Positions 50,150 through 58,009 of a stretch of DNA of 64,000 nucleotides are shown here, in pieces. The notes beneath the pieces are model-generated. The model saw only the letters and a program-made list of their open reading frames with translations. It had not been told where the DNA came from and searched no databases. The first letter of the stretch is position 1. The number at the start of each line of letters is the position of its first letter. The DNA is taken from assembly GCF_001050515.1 (NCBI RefSeq), contig NZ_CAHS01000016.1:109218-173217 (forward strand). Reading direction: 5' to 3'. This stretch comes from Erwinia piriflorinigrans CFBP 5888 (GTDB lineage: Bacteria; Pseudomonadota; Gammaproteobacteria; Enterobacterales; Enterobacteriaceae). A program made the translations under genes and the position numbers.

Positions 50150-50226
50150 CCTGTATTTTGGCTGTCTCCCTCCTCGGGTAACCAGCCGATGCATTTTGGG
50201 CTGCCCCTACTCTTTGGTCAGCCCAC

Positions 50227-50254
50227 AGTTCGACGGCGGTGAAGCCGTCGAACT
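50227..50254 (+). terminator. Hairpin after proX, probable terminator
   Basis: AGTTCGACGGC and GCCGTCGAACT form a perfect 11-bp stem with a 6-nt loop, followed by GGTTTGTCC, a weak T-tract. Confidence 0.65.
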
Positions 50255-50287
50255 GGTTTGTCCTGTTAATTATCATGTGAGCGAAAT

Positions 50288-50335
50288 AGTTTTTTAGGTT
50301 ATTATTAGCCTATAAGACATTTCTTACTATGATAT
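50288..50335 (+). promoter_or_regulatory. Shared motif copy 1, upstream of the MFS gene ygaY
   Basis: AGTTTTTTAGG, 14 nt, then TAAGACATTTC and a partly conserved ACT.TG.TAT. The same arrangement with identical spacing occurs at 51546-51593. It ends 9 nt before the ygaY ATG, so it probably contains the promoter and an operator. Confidence 0.55.
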
Positions 50336-50344
50336 TTAATTTTT

Positions 50345-51529
50345 ATGAAACCCCCTCATCAAGCCCTCACACCCGCTTTAGTCGTACTGATGTCTCTGGC
50401 TACCGGTCTCTCAGTCGCCTGCAACTATTATGTTCAGCCGCTGCTGGCTACCATTGCCCGTACCTTCGAACTCTCATTCCATCAGGCGGGCTTTATTGTC
50501 ACCACCGCCCAGCTGGGATATGCCGTCGGGCTGCTGCTGCTGGTTCCGCTGGGGGATATGCTTGAGCGTCGTGGCCTGATTGTCGCGATGAGCCTGCTTG
50601 CCGCCGGAGGACTGGTGATCACCGCGATGTCGTCAACGCTGCCGTTTATGCTGTTGGGCACCGCGCTGACCGGGCTGTTTTCCGTCGTCGCGCAAATTCT
50701 GGTGCCGCTGGCAGCCACCCTCGCCGTACCGGAAAAACGCGGTAAGGTCGTCGGTACGGTGATGAGCGGTCTGCTGCTCGGGATCCTACTGGCCCGCACC
50801 GTAGCAGGCGGGTTGGCAGAGCTTGGCGGCTGGCGCAGCGTCTACTGGATCGCCAGCGCACTGATGGTGTTGATGGCGCTAGCGTTATGGCGCTATTTAC
50901 CACGTTATAAACAGTCGGTAGCACTGAATTATCGCCAGCTGTTGGGATCCATTTTCACTCTCTTTGCCCGTCATCCTGTTCTGCGCATCCGAGCCATCAT
51001 CGGTTGCCTGGTGTTTGCAAACTTCAGCGTGCTCTGGACCTCTATGGCATTTCTGCTTTCGTCGCCGCAGTGGAACTATTCAGAAGGCGAAATAGGTTTG
51101 CTGGGGCTGGTTGGGGCTGCTGGCGCGCTGGCGGCACGTCATGCCGGAGCATTGGCAGATAAAGGCCTGGCCCGCCTGACCACCAGCGCAGGACTGCTCG
51201 TTTTACTGGCTTCATGGGGAGTTATTACCCTGGGCGCTCATTCACTGTTCGCGTTGATTATCGGCATCATCTTGCTCGACCTTGCGGTTCAGGGCGTACA
51301 TATTACCAATCAGAGCGTGATTTACAGCCATATGCCTGAAGCACGTAACCGCCTCACCGCCGGTTATATGACCAGTTACTTTATTGGCGGGGCGGCGGGA
51401 TCGCTGTTGTCGGCATCCGCTTTCCAGGCTGCGGGGTGGTATGGCGTCTGTGCGACTGGCGCACTGCTCACCTTATGTAATCTGCTGGTCTGGTGGTACG
51501 GCCATCAGTTTGAGGCCAAAACCGAATAA
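50345..51529 (+). CDS. ygaY: MFS efflux transporter YgaY
   Basis: 394 residues, twelve predicted membrane spans, with MFS motif A-like GDMLERRGLIVAMSLL after the second span. Position between proX and mprA and the protein sequence agree with E. coli ygaY, which is a broken gene in K-12 but complete here. Substrate is unknown; relatives are drug/proton antiporters of the AraJ/YdhP type. The E. coli ygaZH genes that lie between ygaY and mprA are missing. Confidence 0.8.
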   Translation: MKPPHQALTPALVVLMSLATGLSVACNYYVQPLLATIARTFELSFHQAGFIVTTAQLGYAVGLLLLVPLGDMLERRGLIVAMSLLAAGGLVITAMSSTLPFMLLGTALTGLFSVVAQILVPLAATLAVPEKRGKVVGTVMSGLLLGILLARTVAGGLAELGGWRSVYWIASALMVLMALALWRYLPRYKQSVALNYRQLLGSIFTLFARHPVLRIRAIIGCLVFANFSVLWTSMAFLLSSPQWNYSEGEIGLLGLVGAAGALAARHAGALADKGLARLTTSAGLLVLLASWGVITLGAHSLFALIIGIILLDLAVQGVHITNQSVIYSHMPEARNRLTAGYMTSYFIGGAAGSLLSASAFQAAGWYGVCATGALLTLCNLLVWWYGHQFEAKTE

Positions 51530-51992
51530 TTTTCTCAATTGAAGAAGTTTTTTGGGAACTTTTCGACTATTAAGACATTTCCGACTCTGCTATGGTTAAG
51601 ATAAATTTATTAAGCATGGTTACTTTTTCAACTGAAACGATTTAGTGGTTGCCGGTTAACCTTGTCTCTTCGCACTGATTTCCCCTTAGAGGGTTCCAAA
51701 GCGAATGGTAATGATTGCGCCTTCATCTACGTCTAACTGAAAACGTCATATCAGCCAAATTTTCCTTACCGGATGATGCCGACCTCTTCGGGTTCCGCTG
51801 CCCTGTCAGGTTTTTTTACGTTTTACACACAGTATTGTTTATCACGGCTATCAAGTAGCCTGGGTTAGGGAATGACCGTGAAACTAAGGATGACGACTAC
51901 GCCAATGTGAAAATCTCACCGACGGTAAAGTCGCCTTACCCATTAATCACCATCGTTATTACACCCGTTGCAACTAGTGAGGTTCATTTATA
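51530..51992. other. Long intergenic region before mprA
   Basis: 463 bp with no supported ORF. It holds the second copy of the shared motif near its left end and a seven-T run at 51811-51817 after a short GC-rich segment that could fold. If the motif is the mprA promoter, the leader is about 400 nt. Confidence 0.5.
51546..51593 (+). promoter_or_regulatory. Shared motif copy 2, distal to mprA
   Basis: AGTTTTTTGGG, 14 nt, TAAGACATTTC, then ACTCTGCTAT. It matches copy 1 (50288-50335) at 10 of 11 and 11 of 11 positions in the two blocks, with equal spacing; the 14 nt between are mostly different. Confidence 0.55.
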
Positions 51993-52523
51993 ATGGAAAG
52001 TTCATTTACTCCCATTGAACAGATGTTGAATTTTCGTGCGAACCGCCAGAAAGATTTCCCATTACAGGAAATTATGCTAACGCGCCTGTGTATGCACATG
52101 CAGAGTAAATTGCTGGAAAACCGCAATAAGATGCTGAAGGCACAGGGAATTAATGAGACGCTGTTTATGGCATTGATTACGCTGGATGCGCAGGAAGATC
52201 ACAGCATTCAGCCGTCAGAGCTGAGCGCTGCCCTCGGCTCTTCACGCACTAACGCCACGCGCATCGCCGATGAACTGGAGAAGCGCGGCTGGATAGAACG
52301 TCGCGAAAGCGATAACGATCGCCGCTGCCTGCATCTGCACCTGACGCCAAAAGGCGACGAGTTCCTACGCCAGCTACTGCCACCCCAGCATCAGTGCCTG
52401 AAACTTTTATGGTCAGCGTTGAGTGCTTCCGAAAAAACCCAACTGGAAGCGATTACGCGTAAGTTACTGAATCGTATGGACCAAATGGATGAAGAGGAGG
52501 TTGTTGCCTCCCTCTCACGCTAA
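51993..52523 (+). CDS. mprA: MarR-family repressor MprA (EmrR)
   Basis: 176 residues, as in E. coli. The winged helix-turn-helix is visible in [35 protein letters not shown]. MprA represses emrAB and releases DNA on binding uncouplers or other toxic compounds. It is first in mprA-emrA-emrB. A segment ([19 protein letters not shown]) is identical to that recalled for E. coli. Confidence 0.96.
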   Translation: MESSFTPIEQMLNFRANRQKDFPLQEIMLTRLCMHMQSKLLENRNKMLKAQGINETLFMALITLDAQEDHSIQPSELSAALGSSRTNATRIADELEKRGWIERRESDNDRRCLHLHLTPKGDEFLRQLLPPQHQCLKLLWSALSASEKTQLEAITRKLLNRMDQMDEEEVVASLSR

Positions 52524-52690
52524 TGACCTGATCAATAGCATATTGTGTGACACAACATAAGTCGGGAATCGCTACCTTGTTTCCCGATACATTCCCTTTC
52601 GCCAGCGCCAAGCCGCTGGCATTTTTGACCCAAAAGATCGCTACCCTAATGATAGCGGCTACGGTTAGCAAAAAAATTCAGGAGAACACC

Positions 52691-53860
52691 ATGAATGCAA
52701 GCGCGGTGGCGCAGGAGCCGCAGCAACCTAAAAAGAAGAAGAAACGCAAAAGCGCGCTGATTTTTCTGGCAGTCCTGTTCGTGATTATTGGCGTGGCTTA
52801 TCTGACTTACTGGCTACTGGTATTACGTCACTATCAGGAGACGGATGATGCCTATGTGGCAGGAAATCAGGCGCAGGTGATGGCTCAGGTAGCGGGTAGC
52901 GTCAATAAAGTGTGGTTTGATGATACGGACTACGTCAAAAAAGGAGATGTGCTGGTCACCCTGGATCGTACCGATGCCGGGCAGGCATTTGAGAAAGCGC
53001 AAACGGCGTTAGCCACCAGCGTGCGGCAAACCCATCAGCTGATTATCAACGGCAAACAGTATCAGGCAACGATTGAACAGCGAAAAACGACGTTGCAGCA
53101 GGCGCAAGCGGATTTACATCGCCGCGAGCCGTTGGGCGCGTCCAATCTGATCGGTAAAGAAGACCTGCAGCACGCGCGTGATGCGGTGACCACTGCCAAA
53201 GCGCAGCTGGATGTGGCGGTGCAGCAGTATAACGCCAATCAGGCGATGATCCTCGATACCACGCTGGAAAATCAGCCTGCGGTGAAAAAGAGCGCCGCCG
53301 AGCTGCGCGATGCCTGGCTTGCCCTGCAACGTACCAATGTGGTTAGCCCGATTGATGGCTACGTGTCACGTCGCAGCGTGCAGGTAGGTTCGCAGATTGG
53401 CACCACCACCCCCCTGCTGGCTATCGTTCCGGCGAATAATCTGTGGGTAAACGCTAACTTTAAGGAAACCCAACTGGCTGGCGTACGTATCGGTCAGGCC
53501 GCAACCGTGGTTAGCGATATTTACGGTGATGACGTGGTCTATCACGGCAAAGTTGTCGGGCTGGATATGGGTACCGGGAGCGCATTCTCACTGCTGCCCG
53601 CCCAGAATGCCACCGGCAACTGGATCAAAGTGGTACAGCGCCTGCCGGTACGCATCGCGCTTGATGCGCAGGAAGTGGCGAAACATCCGCTGCGCATTGG
53701 TCTGTCGACGCTGGTGAAAGTAGATACCCGCAGCAGTGAAGGTGCCGTTCTTGCCACCAGCGTGCGCAGTGAACCGGCTTACACCAGTGATGCGCTGGCG
53801 CTGGATCTGACGCCTGTCAATCAGCTTATCGGCGATATTATTCGCGCTAACGCCAGCTAA
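52691..53860 (+). CDS. emrA: Multidrug efflux membrane-fusion protein EmrA
   Basis: 389 residues from the ATG at 52691, which follows AGGAGA; the longer open frame upstream is not conserved. The lysine-rich cytoplasmic tail is followed by one membrane span (SALIFLAVLFVIIGVAYLTYWLLVL), a lipoyl domain split by a coiled coil (about 90-200) and a beta-barrel. It links EmrB to TolC for export of hydrophobic drugs. Confidence 0.95.
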   Translation: MNASAVAQEPQQPKKKKKRKSALIFLAVLFVIIGVAYLTYWLLVLRHYQETDDAYVAGNQAQVMAQVAGSVNKVWFDDTDYVKKGDVLVTLDRTDAGQAFEKAQTALATSVRQTHQLIINGKQYQATIEQRKTTLQQAQADLHRREPLGASNLIGKEDLQHARDAVTTAKAQLDVAVQQYNANQAMILDTTLENQPAVKKSAAELRDAWLALQRTNVVSPIDGYVSRRSVQVGSQIGTTTPLLAIVPANNLWVNANFKETQLAGVRIGQAATVVSDIYGDDVVYHGKVVGLDMGTGSAFSLLPAQNATGNWIKVVQRLPVRIALDAQEVAKHPLRIGLSTLVKVDTRSSEGAVLATSVRSEPAYTSDALALDLTPVNQLIGDIIRANAS

Positions 53861-53875
53861 ATCAACGGGGGGTAT

Positions 53876-55411
53876 ATGGCGCGTCAGCCTCTTTCAGGCA
53901 CACCGCTGGTCTTAATGACTATTGCGCTGTCACTGGCCACGTTTATGCAGGTACTGGACTCTACCATTGCTAACGTGGCCATCCCAACCATTGCCGGTAA
54001 CCTCGGTGCGTCAAACTCGCAGGGCACCTGGGTTATCACCTCGTTTGGCGTGGCGAATGCCATTTCCATTCCGATCACCGGCTGGCTGGCCAAGCGGATC
54101 GGCGAAGTGAAGCTGTTTATGTGGTCTACCATCGCGTTTGTCGTGGCGTCATGGTTGTGCGGCATGTCTGAAAATCTTTCCATGCTGATCTTCTTTCGTG
54201 TCATCCAGGGGATCGTTGCCGGGCCACTGATCCCACTGTCGCAAAGTCTGCTATTAAATAATTATCCCCCGGCGAAACGCAGCGTTGCGCTGTCGCTATG
54301 GGCGATGACGGTGATTGTTGCCCCCATTTGTGGCCCGATCCTCGGCGGCTGGATCAGTGATAACTACCACTGGGGCTGGATCTTCTTTATCAACGTGCCT
54401 ATCGGGGTAGCGGTGGTGATCCTGGCTTTACAGACGCTGCGCAATCGCGAAACGGCCACGGTGATCCGCCCTATCGATACCGTGGGCCTGGTGCTGCTGG
54501 TGGTTGGTATCGGCTGTTTGCAGGTGATGCTCGATCGCGGTAAAGAGCTGGACTGGTTTAGCTCTACGGAGATTATTACGCTAACCGCTATCGCGGTAGT
54601 CGCCTTGGCGGTGCTGCTCGTGTGGGAGCTGACGGATGACCATCCAATCGTGGATTTGTCGCTGTTCAAATCACGCAACTTCACTATTGGCTGCCTATCG
54701 ATCAGCCTTGCTTACATGCTGTATTTTGGCTCCATCGTACTGTTACCGCAGCTGCTGCAAGAAGTGTACGGCTATACCGCAACCTGGGCAGGTCTGGCTT
54801 CGGCCCCGGTAGGCATTATCCCGGTGATCCTGTCGCCGATTATTGGCCGTTTTTCCCATAAGCTGGATATGAGGCGGCTGGTCACCTTTAGCTTCATTAT
54901 GTATGCGGTATGCTTCTACTGGCGTGCTTATACCTTTGAACCCGGTATGGATTTTGGGGCTTCGGCGTGGCCGCAATTTATCCAGGGGTTTGCCGTGGCG
55001 TGCTTCTTTATGCCACTGACCACCATTACCCTTTCAGGATTACCGCCAGAGCGGCTGGCCGCAGCGTCAAGTCTGTCTAACTTTACCCGCACGCTGGCGG
55101 GTTCGATTGGTACTTCGATTACCACCACCATGTGGAGCAATCGTGAATCGGTCCACCATAGCCAGCTGGCAGAGTCGGTGACGCCTTACAACGTCAATAG
55201 TCAGGAGATATACGCGAAGCTGGAACAGGCGGGGTTGACTCACGAGCAGGCATCGGCCTGGATTGCACAGCAAATCACCCGTCAGGGGTTGATCATTTCA
55301 GCCAATGAAATTTTCTGGGCGTCTGCCGGGGTATTTCTTATCCTGCTGGTACTGATCTGGTTTGCCCGGCCACCGTTTTCGGCGGGTGGCGGCGGCGGCG
55401 GCGCGCATTAA
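53876..55411 (+). CDS. emrB: Multidrug efflux MFS transporter EmrB (DHA2 family)
   Basis: 511 residues with fourteen predicted spans. VLDSTIANVAIPTIAGNLG (motif D1) and the proline-glycine motif C in APICGPILGGWISDNYHW are typical of DHA2 exporters. It forms the EmrAB-TolC tripartite pump. The start lies 15 nt after emrA. The extreme C-terminus is a run of glycines (GGGGGGAH). Confidence 0.96.
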   Translation: MARQPLSGTPLVLMTIALSLATFMQVLDSTIANVAIPTIAGNLGASNSQGTWVITSFGVANAISIPITGWLAKRIGEVKLFMWSTIAFVVASWLCGMSENLSMLIFFRVIQGIVAGPLIPLSQSLLLNNYPPAKRSVALSLWAMTVIVAPICGPILGGWISDNYHWGWIFFINVPIGVAVVILALQTLRNRETATVIRPIDTVGLVLLVVGIGCLQVMLDRGKELDWFSSTEIITLTAIAVVALAVLLVWELTDDHPIVDLSLFKSRNFTIGCLSISLAYMLYFGSIVLLPQLLQEVYGYTATWAGLASAPVGIIPVILSPIIGRFSHKLDMRRLVTFSFIMYAVCFYWRAYTFEPGMDFGASAWPQFIQGFAVACFFMPLTTITLSGLPPERLAAASSLSNFTRTLAGSIGTSITTTMWSNRESVHHSQLAESVTPYNVNSQEIYAKLEQAGLTHEQASAWIAQQITRQGLIISANEIFWASAGVFLILLVLIWFARPPFSAGGGGGGAH

Positions 55412-55413
55412 AA

Positions 55414-55438
55414 AAGGGCGGATCGCCGATCCGCCCTT
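55414..55438. terminator. Hairpin between emrB and yfiF
   Basis: AAGGGCGGATC-GCC-GATCCGCCCTT is a perfect 11-bp stem immediately after the emrB stop. An A-run on its left gives a T-run on the minus strand, so it suits termination of the convergent yfiF transcript. Confidence 0.7.
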
Positions 55439-55442
55439 CTAC

Positions 55443-55465
55443 AGGGAGCGATGGCTCCCTTTATT
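55443..55465 (+). terminator. Intrinsic terminator of emrB
   Basis: AGGGAGC-GATG-GCTCCCT followed by TTATT, a second hairpin just beyond the first. Confidence 0.65.
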
Positions 55466-55474
55466 GTCGTCGCA

Positions 55475-56509
55475 TTACGCGTTCTGACGCCACCATTCTG
55501 CCAGCAGCACGCCGGTTGCTACCGAAACGTTAAGGCTTTCTACGTTGCCAGTGCCGCTGATAGAGACGCTGAGATCGCCCTGCTGTAAAGTGCTGTCCGA
55601 CAGACCATCGCGTTCCTGCCCCAGCACCAGTACCATTTTGGCCGGCAGCTCCGCCTTTGAAAGCGGTACGCCCTGATGGCTGGAGGTGGTGACAATGGTA
55701 TAGCCCGCTTTACGGAACGCATCCAGTCCAGCAGCAAAACTCTCACCGCTAATGGCCTGCACATGTTCTGCGCCACCTTCCGCAGTGCGCACCGCAGCCC
55801 CTGACTCCAGCAGAGAAGCATCATCCACCAGCAAACCTTTAGCGCCAAAGTGCGCACAGCTACGCATAATGCCACCCAGGTTGTGCGGGTTGCCGATATC
55901 TTCCAGCGCCAGCACACAGTCTTTTTGACCGGACTGCGCCAGCCACTCGCTCACCGGCATGCCGACGCGCTTTTTAATCAGGAAACAGACGCCGCCGTGG
56001 TGTTCAGTGCCGGATGCCTTCTGTAGCTCGGCGTCATCAACGGTGTGATAAGCCTTACGATTGGCCGCCATCCACTTTAACGCTTCACGGAAGCGTGGCG
56101 TGACGCTTTGCACGAACCAGGCGCGCACGATAGATTCCGGGCGACTCTGGAACAATGCCTGGCAGGCATGCTCACCGTAAACGCGCGTCTCTTCCATACG
56201 CTGGCGGCGCAGCTGTTCAGGATTGATAAAACTTTTCCCGCTGATACCACCGTGATCGGGTTTGTCATCCGCCGCAGCGGCATTGGGCGCACGGGATACG
56301 GTACGCCACGGAGAGTCAGAACGCCCTTCGTCGCGATCGCGCCCGCCACGTGGCTTGCTGTCTGCATTGCGCGCGGGGCGGCGTTCGCCGTCCGGACGAT
56401 AACCACCTTTACCGGTGCGCGGATTTTTTCCGCTTGTGCTGTTTTCGTCATCGCCGCGAACATACATCACTTTGACCTTACTGCTCTTACCTTTCAATTC
56501 GTCGTTCAT
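55475..56509 (-). CDS. yfiF: SpoU/TrmH-family RNA methyltransferase YfiF
   Basis: 344 residues. A basic, glycine- and arginine-rich N-terminal tail of about 80 residues is followed by a substrate-binding domain and a SPOUT knot domain with [24 protein letters not shown] and [15 protein letters not shown] (the three SpoU motifs). The family 2'-O-methylates tRNA or rRNA; the target of YfiF is not established. Convergent with emrB, divergent from trxC as in E. coli. Confidence 0.92.
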   Translation of the reverse strand: MNDELKGKSSKVKVMYVRGDDENSTSGKNPRTGKGGYRPDGERRPARNADSKPRGGRDRDEGRSDSPWRTVSRAPNAAAADDKPDHGGISGKSFINPEQLRRQRMEETRVYGEHACQALFQSRPESIVRAWFVQSVTPRFREALKWMAANRKAYHTVDDAELQKASGTEHHGGVCFLIKKRVGMPVSEWLAQSGQKDCVLALEDIGNPHNLGGIMRSCAHFGAKGLLVDDASLLESGAAVRTAEGGAEHVQAISGESFAAGLDAFRKAGYTIVTTSSHQGVPLSKAELPAKMVLVLGQERDGLSDSTLQQGDLSVSISGTGNVESLNVSVATGVLLAEWWRQNA

Positions 56510-56745
56510 TTTTCCTCCACCTGGGCTGAGCGCGAAGCGCGCAGATTACCTGATGTCGCAGCGCTTAGCTATTAACTTACGATAAATGCGCCCATATGCT
56601 GCCCGCCAGCGGCAACATCTGTGAGAGTTTACCTATTAAACATATTGGACGAACCACGTTGAGCCGCTTATCCCCCCTGCGCATACTATTCGCTATCGAC
56701 GGAAAACGCAGTAAGCAATCACTTACTCCTGCAATGAGGTGAATA

Positions 56746-57165
56746 ATGAATACGGTTTGCTCATCCTGTCAGGCAACCAACCGGGTGCCGGTCGAACGCG
56801 TTACGCACGGTGCTAAATGCGGCCGCTGCGGTGATAATCTGTTTGACGAGCGGGTAACGAATGCCACAGGCGATACGCTGGATAAATATTTGCAGGATGA
56901 CCTGCCGGTGGTGATCGATTTCTGGGCGCCCTGGTGCGGCCCTTGCGTCAATTTTGCCCCGATCTATGAGACGGTTGCCCGTGAGCGCGGCGGTCAAATA
57001 CGCTTTTTAAAGGTGAATACCGAGGCGGAACCTTCGCTGAGCGCCCGCTTCCGCATTCGCAGTATTCCGACCATTATGCTGTTTAAACAGGGCGAAGTGG
57101 TCGATGTGCTGAGCGGAGCAATGCCAAAAGCGCCCTTCGAAGCCTGGCTGGACGAAAATATCTAA
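56746..57165 (+). CDS. trxC: Thioredoxin 2 TrxC
   Basis: 139 residues. The N-terminal zinc-binding region has two CxxC pairs (CSSC and CGRC). A thioredoxin fold with active-site WCGPC and the cis-proline segment [12 protein letters not shown] follows. It reduces disulphides and in E. coli is induced by OxyR. TGAGGTG lies 6 nt before the ATG. No OxyR site was placed. Confidence 0.96.
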   Translation: MNTVCSSCQATNRVPVERVTHGAKCGRCGDNLFDERVTNATGDTLDKYLQDDLPVVIDFWAPWCGPCVNFAPIYETVARERGGQIRFLKVNTEAEPSLSARFRIRSIPTIMLFKQGEVVDVLSGAMPKAPFEAWLDENI

Positions 57166-57225
57166 GTTTCTGAGCGGGCAGCGTGGATCAGAATTGGTTA
57201 GAATGGCGTTTTTCGCTGATGACTG

Positions 57226-57918
57226 ATGATGACCGATAACGCTGTTCTGCGCCTGCGCGCCTGGCGACTCGCCCGTGCAACGCGCCCCTTCCTTGCCCGG
57301 GGCAATCGCATTAGCCGCTGCCAGGGCTGCCTGCTGCCGCAAAAAAACTGCCTGTGCGCGACCATCGTTCCCCAACAGGCGCGCAGCCGTTTTTGCCTGG
57401 TGATGTTTGACAGCGAGCCGATGAAGCCGAGCAATACCGGGCGGCTGATTGCCGATATTCTGCCGGAAACGCTGGCGTTTGGCTGGTCACGTACCGAACC
57501 GGATGCAGAACTGCTACAGGCTGTACAAAACGCTGATTATCAACCGATGGTGGTTTTTCCTGAATCCTATGCCGATCCCGCACGCCCGGTGCTCAACGCC
57601 CCACCGCTTAGCGGCAAGCCGCCGCTGTTTATTATGCTGGACGGCACCTGGACTGAAGCGCGAAAAATGTTCCGCAAAAGCCCGTGGCTGGACTCGCTGC
57701 CGGTGATGTCGCTCAAGCTGACACGGCCGTCGAATTATCAACTGCGCATGGCTCATGGCGCTGGCCAGCACTGCACGGCGGAAGTGGCGGCAGAACTGCT
57801 ATTGCAGGCGGGCGATAGCGCGGCGGGAGAAGGGCTGTTCAGACACTTTGATCTGTTTCGCCAGCGCTATCTGGCTGGCAAACCGCATCACCCACTCCAT
57901 CAGTCTACAGATAATTAG
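57226..57918 (+). CDS. tapT: tRNA-uridine aminocarboxypropyltransferase TapT (DTW domain)
   Basis: 230 residues. An N-terminal cysteine cluster (CQGCLLPQKNCLC) probably binds zinc. The DTW-type motif is DGTWTEARKMFRKSP, with SNTGRL upstream. It adds the 3-amino-3-carboxypropyl group of SAM to U47 of tRNA (acp3U). It matches E. coli YfiP/TapT between trxC and pat. Two adjacent ATG codons (57226 and 57229) are both possible starts; no ribosome binding site separates them. Confidence 0.92.
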   Translation: MMTDNAVLRLRAWRLARATRPFLARGNRISRCQGCLLPQKNCLCATIVPQQARSRFCLVMFDSEPMKPSNTGRLIADILPETLAFGWSRTEPDAELLQAVQNADYQPMVVFPESYADPARPVLNAPPLSGKPPLFIMLDGTWTEARKMFRKSPWLDSLPVMSLKLTRPSNYQLRMAHGAGQHCTAEVAAELLLQAGDSAAGEGLFRHFDLFRQRYLAGKPHHPLHQSTDN

Positions 57919-58009
57919 CCGTCTTCCGCTGCCAATTAGCTGATACACAGCACAGCATTTTCGCCCGTTCCAGAGTAAAATCTAAACATGATTAACTGAA
58001 GGAGCGGTG

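Noticed and set aside
51594..51992. Manganese (yybP-ykoY) or molybdenum-cofactor riboswitch before mprA
   Set aside because: The conserved blocks of those riboswitches could not be found in the sequence.
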